This document shows positions 46,467 through 55,328 of a DNA stretch of 64,000 bases, in pieces (position 1 is the stretch's first letter; the number at the start of each line of letters is the position of its first letter). The position numbers and the translations under genes are program-made. A model generated the notes under the pieces. It saw only the letters and a program-made list of their open reading frames with translations, searched no databases and had not been told where the DNA came from. The DNA is taken from assembly GCF_900143185.1 (NCBI RefSeq), contig NZ_FSRQ01000001.1:1612001-1676000 (forward strand), given 5' to 3'. The stretch is from Chryseobacterium scophthalmum (GTDB taxonomy: Bacteria > Bacteroidota > Bacteroidia > Flavobacteriales > Weeksellaceae).

Positions 46467-49316
46467 TTAATGCGCTTCCAACCAGTTCTTCCCTACTCCA
46501 ACCTCCACCAATAAAGGCACCTGCGTTTCAATAGCGCTTTCCATTTCTTTTTTGATCAGTTTTGTAGCAGCTTCAACTTCTTCGATTGGTGCCTCAAACA
46601 ACAATTCGTCATGTACCTGAAGAAGCATTTTGGTCTGAAGATTTTGAGCTACCAATTCTTTATCAATTTTGATCATCGCCATTTTTACAACATCGGCTGC
46701 GCTTCCCTGAACCGGAGCATTCACAGCGTTTCTTTCAGCATGACCTCTTACTACAAAATTCCCTGAATTGATATCTTTTAAATGACGTTTTCTTCCCAAA
46801 ATCGTTTCTACATAACCAATATCACGAGCTCTTTTCACTTGCTCCGCCATGTATTCTTTCAATTTCGGGTAGGTTTCGTAATACGCCTCTATCATTTGCT
46901 TGGCTTCTGATCTCGATAATCCAGTTTGTTCAGCTAAAGCAAAAGCTCCCTGACCGTATAAAATTCCAAAATTGACGGTTTTTGCCTGACTTCTCTGCGT
47001 TTTTGAAACTTCTTCCAATGGAATTTTAAATAATTTAGCTGCCGTAGAAGCGTGAATATCTTCACCATCCTGGAATGCTTTTATCATATTATCTTCACCG
47101 GAAATTTCGGCAATCAGACGCAATTCGATCTGAGAATAATCGGCAGAAATAATTTTCTTTCCTTCTCCCGAAACAAACGCTCCACGAATTTGCTGACCTC
47201 TCAACGTACGGATCGGAATATTCTGTAAATTCGGATTTACACTTGCCAAACGACCAGTTGCAGCCGTAGTTTGTGAGAAATTGGTATGAACACGATTATC
47301 GTCTTTATCAATTTGCGACGGCAAAGCATCTACATAAGTTGATTTTAATTTCTGATAGGTTCTGTATTCTAAAATATGCTGAATAATTTCGTGTTTTGAA
47401 GCCAGTTTTTGCAAAATATCTTCCGAAGTTGCGTATTGTCCGGTTTTTGTTTTTTTAGCTTTCGGGTCGAGCTGCATTTTTTCAAATAAAACTTCTCCCA
47501 ATTGTCTCGGTGAATTCATATTAAATTCTTCACCCGAAATTTCAAATATTTTAGCTTCTAGTTGTCTTAAATCATTTTCAAGATCAATACTTTCCTGAGC
47601 CAGCCATTTTTCATCTAAAGAAATTCCAGCCAATTCCATTTTAGCTAAAACTTCCATTAAAGGCATTTCGATATTGAAGAAAAGTTCTTCTAAATTTTCT
47701 TTCTTTAATTGTGGCGCAAACAATTCATATAACTGAAAAGTAATATCTGCATCTTCAGCGGCGTAATCGGTCTGCGTACGCAAATCTGCGTCTCTGAAGC
47801 TCCCCTGATTTTTACCTTTTTTACCAATAATAGTTTCAATAGAAACGGGTTTATAATTCAAATAAACTTCAGAAAGATAATCCATCCCATGTCTTCCGTC
47901 CGGATTTAAAAGGTAATGGGCGATCATTGTGTCGAACATTGCACCTTTCACCGTAACATTATATTGTTGAAGAACTTTATAATCGTATTTCAGATTATGA
48001 GCAATCTTTACCAAATCTTCCTTTTCAAAGAAAGGTCTGAAAATTTCTAACGTTTGCAAAACTTCGCCCTGATCTTCAGAAAGCGGAATGTAATACGCCA
48101 AACCTTTTTTGTAAGAAAAGCTCATTCCAACCAATTCAGCTTCTAGCTCATTTAAAGAAGTCGTTTCTGTATCGAAACAAACTGCTTTTTGTTGTAATAA
48201 GTTTTGAACTAAAATTTTCTGCGCTTTCGGATTGTCTACAAACTGGTACAAATGGTCGTTGTCTGTAATCGTAGATTTTGTGGAAGTTGCCTGATCGAGC
48301 TCTTCATAGGTTGCAAAAAGATCGAGTTGCCCAACATTTTTAGCTACTTTTTGTTGTGGCGTTTCTGCCTGAGATTCTTTGCTTTCGTTTTTCTGAACAT
48401 CACCGGTTACCAAACCAGTTTGTGCAGGAGCAAAAGCACGATACAGGTTTTCATATAATCTTGTAAATTCTATTTCATCAAAAACAATTTTTACTTTTTC
48501 AAAATCCGGAGTTTCGAGATCGTATTGTTCCTGATGGAATTCTACAGGTGCATCGCAAATAATGGTTGCTAATTTTTTAGATAAAATACCTCGCTCTGCA
48601 GAAGCTTCAATCTTTTCTTTAATTTTACCTTTCAGTTGATCTGTATTGGCTAAAAGATTTTCAATGCTCCCAAATTCTTGTAAGAATTTCATAGCTGTTT
48701 TTTCACCAACACCATCTAATCCGGGAATATTATCTACCGCATCCCCCATCATTGCCAAGTAATCGATTACCTGTTTAGGATCTTTGATTCCGTATTTTGC
48801 ATTGACTTCTTCGACACCTAAAATTTCTATTTCGCCACCTTTTGATGATGGTTTATACATTTTAATTTTATCGGTCACCAATTGGGCAAAATCTTTATCA
48901 GGAGTTACCATAAATGTAGTATACCCTTCTTTTTCTGCTTTGCATGCAATCGTTCCGATAACATCATCAGCTTCATACCCTTCTACTCCCAAATAAGGAA
49001 TGTGCATCGCCTCTAAAATTCTGTGAATATAAGGAACTGCAATTTTTATCGCTTCTGGAGTTTCACTTCGGTTGGCTTTGTATTCTGCAAAATCATCGGT
49101 TCTTACACTTGCCTGACCGACATCAAAAACAACCGCTAAATGAGTCGGTTTTTCTCTTCTAATTAATTCGATCAAAGAATTCGTAAAACCAAAAATTGCA
49201 GATGTATCAATTCCTGTACTTGTAATTCTCGGACTTCTGATCAATGCATAATATCCTCTGAAAATCATCGCATACGCATCGATGAGAAAAAGCCTTTTAT
49301 CTTGTGTTGCCTCCAT
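46467..49316 (-). CDS. polA: DNA polymerase I
   Basis: Protein of 949 aa from MEATQDKRLFLIDAYAM; a TTG 15 codons upstream is possible but unlikely. The order is 5'-3' exonuclease (DAYAMIFRGYYAL, EADDVIGT, GDAVDNIPGLDGVGEKTA), 3'-5' proofreading domain with intact acidic residues (CFDTETTSLNELE, NLKYDY, YAAEDADI), and polymerase (ATGRLASVNPNLQNIPIR, DYSQIELR as motif A, LLQVHDELLFE as motif C). Proofreading therefore seems active, unlike in some Gram-positive polA. It leads a minus-strand unit with the MORN gene. Confidence 0.96.
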   Translation of the reverse strand: MEATQDKRLFLIDAYAMIFRGYYALIRSPRITSTGIDTSAIFGFTNSLIELIRREKPTHLAVVFDVGQASVRTDDFAEYKANRSETPEAIKIAVPYIHRILEAMHIPYLGVEGYEADDVIGTIACKAEKEGYTTFMVTPDKDFAQLVTDKIKMYKPSSKGGEIEILGVEEVNAKYGIKDPKQVIDYLAMMGDAVDNIPGLDGVGEKTAMKFLQEFGSIENLLANTDQLKGKIKEKIEASAERGILSKKLATIICDAPVEFHQEQYDLETPDFEKVKIVFDEIEFTRLYENLYRAFAPAQTGLVTGDVQKNESKESQAETPQQKVAKNVGQLDLFATYEELDQATSTKSTITDNDHLYQFVDNPKAQKILVQNLLQQKAVCFDTETTSLNELEAELVGMSFSYKKGLAYYIPLSEDQGEVLQTLEIFRPFFEKEDLVKIAHNLKYDYKVLQQYNVTVKGAMFDTMIAHYLLNPDGRHGMDYLSEVYLNYKPVSIETIIGKKGKNQGSFRDADLRTQTDYAAEDADITFQLYELFAPQLKKENLEELFFNIEMPLMEVLAKMELAGISLDEKWLAQESIDLENDLRQLEAKIFEISGEEFNMNSPRQLGEVLFEKMQLDPKAKKTKTGQYATSEDILQKLASKHEIIQHILEYRTYQKLKSTYVDALPSQIDKDDNRVHTNFSQTTAATGRLASVNPNLQNIPIRTLRGQQIRGAFVSGEGKKIISADYSQIELRLIAEISGEDNMIKAFQDGEDIHASTAAKLFKIPLEEVSKTQRSQAKTVNFGILYGQGAFALAEQTGLSRSEAKQMIEAYYETYPKLKEYMAEQVKRARDIGYVETILGRKRHLKDINSGNFVVRGHAERNAVNAPVQGSAADVVKMAMIKIDKELVAQNLQTKMLLQVHDELLFEAPIEEVEAATKLIKKEMESAIETQVPLLVEVGVGKNWLEAH

Positions 49317-49666
49317 ATTTTGAATAATGAACAAATATATGAAATCGGGATGAGCGGTCAAAAATAAAGACTAATCAAGAGTAGTCAAGTTCATTTTTTT
49401 CAATTAATATTTTTTTGATAATTTACTTTTACCTTGAAGTAAAAGTACCAAAAGTTCAAGACTGGAATCTTCCGCTAAAAAATAAAATTCATTCCTAAAA
49501 TTCTCAAAACTCATACGAATTCAAGATTATTCTTCAGCTCAATACTTGGGTCGTACTCAAACAGTGGGAATTTTTTAACGGAATAAATTTTATTTTTCTT
49601 AACGCTACAGCTTCCTAAGTCATAAGAAAATACTTTTTTAGCAAACATGCTTTCGAAAAAAATTAT
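49317..49666. other. Spacer with a palindrome-headed segment
   Basis: No gene is seen. TACTTTTAC-CTTGAA-GTAAAAGTA at 49424-49447 is a perfect 9-bp inverted repeat heading about 180 bp of unexplained sequence. The stretch could be a further dispersed repeat or a decayed gene. Confidence 0.45.
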
Positions 49667-49674
49667 TAAATTTG
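49667..49674 (+). promoter_or_regulatory. Candidate -7 box of tyrA leader
   Basis: TAAATTTG fits TAnnTTTG. The start site expected from it is near 49681, which is close to the leader ORF start. No good TTTG is found upstream. Confidence 0.4.
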
Positions 49675-49678
49675 CCAT

Positions 49679-49732
49679 GTGAATACAAACAAGACATATT
49701 ATTACGGAATTATTAACTCAGATCTGGGATAA
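49679..49732 (+). CDS. Candidate tyrosine leader peptide (tyrA attenuator)
   Basis: GTG start, 17 codons, reading MNTNKTYYYGIINSDLG with three consecutive Tyr codons (TAT TAT TAC). It is followed 21 bp later by a hairpin with a T-run just before tyrA. Three Tyr codons in so short an ORF upstream of a tyrosine-synthesis gene are what a ribosome-mediated attenuator needs. Start codon GTG and closeness to the predicted transcript start are weak points. Confidence 0.55.
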   Translation: MNTNKTYYYGIINSDLG

Positions 49733-49753
49733 GGATTTCTTGTATATATAACT

Positions 49754-49783
49754 AAAACCTCGTCCTTTGGCGAGGTTTTTTAT
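49754..49783 (+). terminator. Terminator hairpin upstream of tyrA
   Basis: AAAACCTCG/CGAGGTTTT stem, 9 bp, 8-base loop, followed by TTTATTTTT; placed 20 bp before the tyrA ATG. Fits an attenuator terminator. Confidence 0.75.
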
Positions 49784-49800
49784 TTTTAAAATTTAAACAA

Positions 49801-50646
49801 ATGAAAATAAGTATCATTGGTGTAGGATTGATCGGCGGATCGATTGCCCTAAAATTAAAACAGAAAAAAACAGCAGATTTCATTTATGGGATCGACAACA
49901 ATACTGAAAATCTTGATGAAGCTTTAACTTTGAATATCATTAATGAAAAAGCAGATTTAAAAACTGGAATTCAAAACTCAGATTTGGTTATTATTGCCAT
50001 TCCTGTAGATTCAGCGAGGAAAATTCTTCCTGAGGTTTTAGACCTAATTTCGGATCAGCAAACGGTGATGGATGTGGGTTCTACAAAATCAGGAATTGTA
50101 AATGCTGTAAAAAACCATCCAAAAAGATCAAGATTTGTAGCCTTTCACCCAATGTGGGGAACCGAAAACCACGGTCCGAAATCGGCAATTGCTGAAAGTT
50201 TTTCAGGAAAAGCAGGAGTAATCTGTAATCGTGAAGAATCTGCAGAAGACGCTTTAGAATTGGTAGAAAACATCGTGAAAAGTCTTGACATGCATTTAAT
50301 TTACATGAATGCGGAAGATCATGACATTCATACTGCGTATATTTCGCATATTTCACATATTACTTCTTATGCTTTAGCTAACACGGTTTTAGAGAAAGAA
50401 AAAGAAGAAGACACTATTTTTCAGTTGGCAAGTTCAGGTTTCTCGAGCACTGTTCGTCTGGCAAAATCTCATCCTGAAATGTGGGTTCCGATTTTTAAAC
50501 AAAACAAAGAAAATGTGCTCGATGTTTTGAATGAACATATCTCTCAGCTCAGAAAATTCAAATCTGCTTTAGAAAAAGATAATTTTGAATATTTGGAAGA
50601 ATTAATCAGTAACGCGAATAAAATCCGCGGAATTCTCGATAAATAA
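49801..50646 (+). CDS. tyrA: Prephenate dehydrogenase
   Basis: NAD(P)-dependent oxidative decarboxylation of prephenate to 4-hydroxyphenylpyruvate for tyrosine synthesis. Protein of 281 aa with MKISIIGVGLIGGSIALKLK (Rossmann motif), a nucleotide-end acidic residue (GIDNN), DVGSTKSGIV and AFHPMWGTENHGPKSA, and the C-terminal dimerisation helices (AYISHISHITSYALANTVL with His-x-x-His). No chorismate mutase or ACT domain is fused. A terminator and Tyr-rich leader precede it, suggesting control by charged tRNA-Tyr. Confidence 0.93.
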   Translation: MKISIIGVGLIGGSIALKLKQKKTADFIYGIDNNTENLDEALTLNIINEKADLKTGIQNSDLVIIAIPVDSARKILPEVLDLISDQQTVMDVGSTKSGIVNAVKNHPKRSRFVAFHPMWGTENHGPKSAIAESFSGKAGVICNREESAEDALELVENIVKSLDMHLIYMNAEDHDIHTAYISHISHITSYALANTVLEKEKEEDTIFQLASSGFSSTVRLAKSHPEMWVPIFKQNKENVLDVLNEHISQLRKFKSALEKDNFEYLEELISNANKIRGILDK

Positions 50647-50663
50647 AGACTTTCAAGCAATAT

Positions 50664-50690
50664 AAACTTTCTAATCAGGAAGTTTTTTTA
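50664..50690 (+). terminator. Terminator of tyrA
   Basis: AAACTT-tCT/AGg-AAGTTT imperfect stem followed by seven T. Confidence 0.65.
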
Positions 50691-50709
50691 GTTTTAAACC
50701 AAAATCAAA

Positions 50710-50747
50710 TTTTAACTTTATTAAAATATTTTTTAACTTTATTAAAA
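50710..50747 (+). promoter_or_regulatory. Tandem operator-like inverted repeats
   Basis: TTTTAACTTTATTAAAA occurs at 50710-50726 and again at 50731-50747, 21 bp apart, which is two helical turns. Each is itself an inverted repeat TTTTAA-N5-TTAAAA. They abut the -7 box at 50755. Confidence 0.6.
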
Positions 50748-50754
50748 ATAATAT

Positions 50755-50762
50755 TACATTTG
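50755..50762 (+). promoter_or_regulatory. -7 box of the DUF2089 operon
   Basis: TACATTTG fits TAnnTTTG, 15 bp before the DUF2089 ATG at 50778. The expected -33 region lies within the tandem repeats just upstream. Confidence 0.6.
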
Positions 50763-50777
50763 TAAAAACAAAAGTCA

Positions 50778-51044
50778 ATGAAACTTCCTATAATTTGTCC
50801 GAGTTGTGATCATACACTCAATGTAAGCCAGATGAAATGCCCCGATTGTGGAACCAATGTAAACGGCGATTATGAACTTCCCGTTTTTTTAAAACTCAAC
50901 AGAGACGAACAGGATTTTATCTTAAACTTTTTTCTTTCCAGCGGAAGCATTAAAGAAATGGCGAAACAGGCAGAACTTTCTTACCCAACCATGAGAAATA
51001 AAATGGACGATCTTATTCAAAAAATTGATCAACTAAAAAAATAA
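50778..51044 (+). CDS. DUF2089 zinc-ribbon/HTH regulator
   Basis: Protein of 88 aa. A zinc ribbon is formed by CPSCDHTL and MKCPDCGTN (residues 8-28). A helix-turn-helix follows: FILNFFLSSGSIKEMAKQAELSYPTMRNKMDDLIQ, matching DUF2089. The family is regarded as transcriptional regulators. It is the first of three cotranscribed genes (7-bp then 17-bp gaps), just after tandem operator-like repeats, so autoregulation is likely. Confidence 0.82.
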   Translation: MKLPIICPSCDHTLNVSQMKCPDCGTNVNGDYELPVFLKLNRDEQDFILNFFLSSGSIKEMAKQAELSYPTMRNKMDDLIQKIDQLKK

Positions 51045-51051
51045 TCTATCT

Positions 51052-51621
51052 ATGAACTGGAAAACTATTTTTAATCCTTTTTTGAAGTTTGACGAAAAGA
51101 AACTTTTGATTGCCGGAATACTCGTTTTTGGGCTCAATATTTTTATTTGTTATTATGTAGATTTTGCCAACGACAGTATTTTTCATTATTCAAACCTAGA
51201 TGAAGGCCAAGGAATTTGGGACATATTAAAAATCAACAGTTTAAGTTATATTTTAGCAGTTGTTATTCTTTTTATTTTAGCTAAGATCCTAAATGGTAAA
51301 ACAAGATTTATTGATATTTTAAACACCGTATTCATTTCTCAAATACCGTTAATGGTAATGATTCCCGTGAACGGATTACCATTTTATAAAAAAGCAGTAG
51401 ACAATCTTTCTGAAAACATCAACACTCCACAAAGCATCCCGGTTGGAGATATGGCGATGGTGACAGTTTGGGGATTTGTCAGTTTAATTCTTCTTGTTTA
51501 CAGTATTGTACTTTACTACAATGGCTTTAAAACCGCAACCAATATCAAAAAATGGCAACACATTGTGCTATTTGCATTTGTATCACTCGTAATCACAATT
51601 GTAAGCCAGGTTATATTTTAA
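51052..51621 (+). CDS. YIP1-family membrane protein
   Basis: Protein of 189 aa with five hydrophobic segments (LLIAGILVFGLNIFICYYV, SLSYILAVVILFILAKIL, IPLMVMIPVNGLPFY, AMVTVWGFVSLILLVYSIVLYY, HIVLFAFVSLVITIVSQVIF). The topology and the conserved Asn/Pro-rich loop fit the Yip1/DUF1282 type of membrane proteins. Function in bacteria is unknown. Middle gene of the DUF2089 operon and likely a target of the regulator. Confidence 0.7.
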   Translation: MNWKTIFNPFLKFDEKKLLIAGILVFGLNIFICYYVDFANDSIFHYSNLDEGQGIWDILKINSLSYILAVVILFILAKILNGKTRFIDILNTVFISQIPLMVMIPVNGLPFYKKAVDNLSENINTPQSIPVGDMAMVTVWGFVSLILLVYSIVLYYNGFKTATNIKKWQHIVLFAFVSLVITIVSQVIF

Positions 51622-51638
51622 TCTAAAAATTTAAAAAC

Positions 51639-53279
51639 ATGAAAACCAAACTACTATTAGTGCTGATTTTATTAGCACAGACTTTTTACGCCCAAGAAAT
51701 AACAGGTTCTTGGAAAGGAGAGCTTGATCTTGGAGGAATGATACTTCCATTAGTTCTTGATGTAAAAAAAGAAAACAATATCTACGTTTCTACCGCAAAA
51801 AGCCCCAAACAAGGCGATCAAATTATCAATGTTGATAAAACCGAATTCTTAAACAGCGAATTAGTTTTTGAAATGAAAGCTTTGAATGCATCCTACAAAG
51901 GGCAATATAAAACAGATCATTTTGAAGGAACTTTTACCCAAAATTCAAGATCTTTCCCTCTTAGTCTTTATAAAAATGATGGAAAAGAAAAGCCCAACCC
52001 GAAAGATGAAAAAATAAAAGGAATCAGTAAAAATGGAATCAACACAGCGAAAATTGATGATTTTTTAAATTACATCAGCCAAAATAAACAGGGAATCGGA
52101 AGCATTACTATTTTCCAAAATGGAAAAGAGATTTACCAAAAAAGTTTCGGTCAAGACCTATTATCTAATGTAAAATGGGACAAGAATACAGGTTATCAGA
52201 TTGGTTCTATCAGTAAATTAGTTACTGCTGTTATGCTGATGCAACTGGAAGAAAAAGGAAAACTAAAATTAGATGAAAAGCTTTCAAAATATTATCCAGA
52301 AATTCCTAATGCCAATAAAATAACTTTAGAAAACCTAATGAACCATACAAGTGGTTTGGGTGATTATGCAGGACCGTGGTTGTTCGGAAAAACAGTAGGT
52401 GACAAAGCTATTTTAGACACTATCAAAAAACATGGTGTAGAATTTCAGCCCGGAGAAAAAGAGAGATATTCAAATTCAGGATACTATCTTTTAAGCAGAA
52501 TTTTAGAGAAAGTTGCTAAGAAACCATACCATGTTTTACTGAAAGAAAATATTACGAGTAAAGCCAATATGAAGAATACGTTTTCGGTTTTAGACAATCA
52601 AAAAAACATCTTCAAATCGTATGAAAACACAACCGGGAAATGGACAGAAGTAGAGGATTTTGATTTCCGTAACTGCATCGGTTTGGGTGATATTACATCT
52701 ACAACCTACGATATGAATTTATTCATTAATGCTTTATTTGATCACAAATTTGTAAAAAAAGAAACATTGGATAAGATGCTTCCTAAATCAGGAAAACCAT
52801 TTGGGTTAGGTGTAATGGCGGTTCCTTTTTATAATAAAGTTTCTTTCGGACATGGTGGTGACACAGCAGGAACTCATTCACTTATTTCTTACAGCCCGAC
52901 CGAAAAGTATTCAATATCAACCATTATTAACGGTGAAAAATTAGCGCACGGAAAAATATTTTTAGGAATCATCAATCTTGTTTACGACCAGGAATATGAA
53001 TATCCAAAGTTTACAGAACTAAAAAAAGTCTCTGAAAAAGAACTACAAAAATATGAAGGAACTTATTATTCTAAAGATCTTAAAGTAGATTTTAAAATCT
53101 TCATAAAAGATGAGAATCTTTTTGCTCAGTTAGCAGATCAGCCTTCATTTCCGTTAGAATACTCCGAAGGAGACAAATTTAAAAATGATAATATCGGTGT
53201 AGAAATCGCTTTTGCTCCGGAAAAGAAACAATTAAATCTTATTCAAAACGGTAATAACCTTGTTTTTGATAAGAAGTAA
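51639..53279 (+). CDS. Exported serine hydrolase of the class C beta-lactamase fold
   Basis: Protein of 546 aa with signal peptide (LLVLILLAQTFYAQ). An N-terminal lipocalin-like domain (residues about 20-115) precedes the serine hydrolase core. The catalytic motifs are IGSISKLVTAVM (Ser-x-x-Lys), YSNSGYYLL (Tyr-x-Asn) and HGGDTAGTHS (His-Gly-Gly in place of KTG). A small C-terminal domain follows (about 455-546). It may act as an esterase or D-aminopeptidase rather than a lactamase. Last gene of the DUF2089 operon. Confidence 0.87.
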   Translation: MKTKLLLVLILLAQTFYAQEITGSWKGELDLGGMILPLVLDVKKENNIYVSTAKSPKQGDQIINVDKTEFLNSELVFEMKALNASYKGQYKTDHFEGTFTQNSRSFPLSLYKNDGKEKPNPKDEKIKGISKNGINTAKIDDFLNYISQNKQGIGSITIFQNGKEIYQKSFGQDLLSNVKWDKNTGYQIGSISKLVTAVMLMQLEEKGKLKLDEKLSKYYPEIPNANKITLENLMNHTSGLGDYAGPWLFGKTVGDKAILDTIKKHGVEFQPGEKERYSNSGYYLLSRILEKVAKKPYHVLLKENITSKANMKNTFSVLDNQKNIFKSYENTTGKWTEVEDFDFRNCIGLGDITSTTYDMNLFINALFDHKFVKKETLDKMLPKSGKPFGLGVMAVPFYNKVSFGHGGDTAGTHSLISYSPTEKYSISTIINGEKLAHGKIFLGIINLVYDQEYEYPKFTELKKVSEKELQKYEGTYYSKDLKVDFKIFIKDENLFAQLADQPSFPLEYSEGDKFKNDNIGVEIAFAPEKKQLNLIQNGNNLVFDKK

Positions 53280-53289
53280 ATTTATTCTT

Positions 53290-53471
53290 AGTATATGACA
53301 TTTTCTTTTTAACCGCAAAAGAATCAAAAGATTTTACTAGCTTTTAATTAATCAAAAGCTTACAAAACCATTGACAAATCAGATTTTTACATTTTGTAAA
53401 CTTTTGAATTTCTATTTTTTTCAATCATTTCTTTTGATTCTTTTGTGGTAAAATATTTTTCATCATGTACT
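53290..53471. repeat. Inverted-repeat element, copy 3
   Basis: About 182 bp with outer arms AGTATATG / CATGTACT and inner arms TTAACCGCAAAAGAATC / GATTCTTTTGTGGT. The interior is nearly the same as copy 2. Confidence 0.85.
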
Positions 53472-53485
53472 AAAAAATTTATTAT

Positions 53486-53528
53486 AAAAAAGATACGGAC
53501 GTTTCATTGAAAACCTCCGTATCTTTTA
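53486..53528. terminator. First hairpin between serine hydrolase and sdaA
   Basis: AAAAGATACGGA/TCCGTATCTTTT, 12-bp stem. Confidence 0.7.
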
Positions 53529-53532
53529 ACGA

Positions 53533-53575
53533 AAACGTGCGCATCTTTTGATTAAAAGGTGCGCACGTTTTTATA
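53533..53575. terminator. Second hairpin before sdaA end
   Basis: AACGTGCGCA/TGCGCACGTT with an inner CTTTT/AAAAG extension, T-run on both strands. Serves as the end of sdaA on the minus strand. Confidence 0.75.
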
Positions 53576-53596
53576 ATAAGCTGCTTATTTTTTATT

Positions 53597-55015
53597 TTAA
53601 CACTCCGGAACATTTACCGCAATCGCCAAACCTCCTTCTGATGTTTCTTTAAATCGATCATTCATTGATAAAGCAGTTTCCCACATCGTCTGAATAACCT
53701 CATCCAAAGTTACTTTGGCTTTTGTAGGATCACTTTCTAAAGCAATATTTGCTGCAGTAATCGCCTTGATTGCGCCCATCGTATTTCTTTCGATACACGG
53801 AATCTGAACCAAACCTTTAATCGGGTCACAAGTTAAACCTAAATGATGTTCCATTGCAATCTCTGCGGCCATTAAAACCTGACCGACAGTTCCCCCGAGA
53901 ATTTCCGTTAAACCTGCTGCAGCCATTGCCGAAGAAACTCCGATTTCTGCCTGACAACCGCCCATTGCTGCAGAAATGGTCGCATTTTTCTTGAATAAAG
54001 TTCCGATTTCCCCTGCAACCAAAATAAATCTTGCAATATCATCTTCACTTACCGCATCTGTAAAAGCCTGAGCATACATTAAAACTGCCGGAATTACCCC
54101 ACTCGCTCCATTCGTTGGCGCTGTGATAATTCTTCCAAAGCTTGCATTCTCTTCATTTACCGCTAAAGCAAAACACGCAATCCATTTATTGATATTGGTG
54201 AAATTTTCTTCAGCATCTACAACCTGCTGAAACCACTCATCTTTATTTTTATAAATTTTATCGCCTAAAAGTTTTCTGTTGATTCCGGCAGCACGACGGG
54301 TAACATTCAGTCCGCCCGGCAAAATACCTTCTTTATTAACGCCTTTATAGATACATTCTTTGATCTGTTCCCAAATATAAAGTGCTTCTTTTCTTGTTTC
54401 TTCCTGCGTTCTCCAGCTTTCTTCATTAATTAAAATTAAATCTGAAATTTTGTTGAAACCTAATTTTTCACAATATTTTATGATATCAGAACCGTGATGA
54501 CAAGGATAGATGGTACGAACACATTGTTTCTCGATTGAGTTTTTCTCCTGACTCATAATAAAACCTCCACCTACAGAATAAAAATCCTGTACAAGCTCGG
54601 TTCCATCTTCAAAAATGGCTTTAAAAATCATTCCGTTGGGATGATAATCAAGAGTCTGAGACATATTTAAAACCAAATGATGTCCGTAAACAAATGGAAT
54701 TTCTTTTTCTCCACCCAAATTAATGATTTGAGTTTCTTTAATGGTATCTACAATCTTATCAATCTTTGTAGTATCGATGGTTTTAAAATCTTCACCATTC
54801 AAACCCAACATTCCAGCAGTATCGGTTCCGTGACCGATTCCCGTTTTCGCTAATGAGCCAAAAAATTCAAGAAAAACTTCTTTTACCTCAGCAATTGATC
54901 TTTCTCTTTTTATGATTCTGATAAATGCCGAAGCTGCATTCCACGGTCCCATTGTATGCGAACTTGATGGACCTATTCCTACTTTAATAATTTCAAAAAC
55001 CGATATTGATTCCAT
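53597..55015 (-). CDS. sdaA: L-serine ammonia-lyase, single-chain type
   Basis: Iron-sulfur enzyme that deaminates L-serine to pyruvate and ammonia. Protein of 472 aa with fused beta and alpha parts. MESISVFEIIKVGIGPSSSHTMGPWNAA is the beta-domain start, APTNGASGVIPAVLMYA and MGGCQAEIGVSSAMAAAGLTEILGG belong to the alpha catalytic part. Cysteines for the 4Fe-4S cluster are in MGGCQAE, LTCDPIKGLVQIPCIERN. The ammonium transporter gene lies just upstream on the same strand. Confidence 0.95.
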   Translation of the reverse strand: MESISVFEIIKVGIGPSSSHTMGPWNAASAFIRIIKRERSIAEVKEVFLEFFGSLAKTGIGHGTDTAGMLGLNGEDFKTIDTTKIDKIVDTIKETQIINLGGEKEIPFVYGHHLVLNMSQTLDYHPNGMIFKAIFEDGTELVQDFYSVGGGFIMSQEKNSIEKQCVRTIYPCHHGSDIIKYCEKLGFNKISDLILINEESWRTQEETRKEALYIWEQIKECIYKGVNKEGILPGGLNVTRRAAGINRKLLGDKIYKNKDEWFQQVVDAEENFTNINKWIACFALAVNEENASFGRIITAPTNGASGVIPAVLMYAQAFTDAVSEDDIARFILVAGEIGTLFKKNATISAAMGGCQAEIGVSSAMAAAGLTEILGGTVGQVLMAAEIAMEHHLGLTCDPIKGLVQIPCIERNTMGAIKAITAANIALESDPTKAKVTLDEVIQTMWETALSMNDRFKETSEGGLAIAVNVPEC

Positions 55016-55328
55016 AAATTAAATTCCAATTTCATGAAAAGCAAATATACATTGAAAATACCTTAGAATGAAAACAATATTGAGCATTATGTTAAGTCAG
55101 GGCGCCGCTCCGTAGGAGCGGTATCTTTGTAAAGAATAGTTCTGAATAAAAGTGACACTCCTACAAAGTGCCACTTTACATATATTTGATTAAAATTTAT
55201 CAGAAAATCAATTTTCAATCTTATTTTATCAGTCATCTAACTCTCACTAATCAAACGGGTTTAGTAGATTAAATATCAAAAAAATCTGCGTTATCTGCCA
55301 AATCTGCGAGAGAAAAATAAAATCACTT
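55016..55328. other. Spacer with REP-like palindromes and ATCTGCG repeats
   Basis: No gene. CCGCTC-CGTAG-GAGCGG at 55105-55121 is a perfect 6-bp hairpin related in sequence to those at 22017 and 22063. A short direct repeat (ATCTGCG, ATCTGCC, ATCTGCG) occupies 55284-55308. Confidence 0.6.

Noticed and set aside
49648..49683. 11-codon ORF overlapping the start of the tyrA leader
   Set aside because: It ends at the putative -7 box and transcript start, so it would not be in the mRNA; the Tyr-rich frame fits better.
51639..53279. Antibiotic-resistance beta-lactamase
   Set aside because: The third motif is His-Gly-Gly and there are extra N- and C-terminal domains, as in esterase/D-aminopeptidase-type serine hydrolases.
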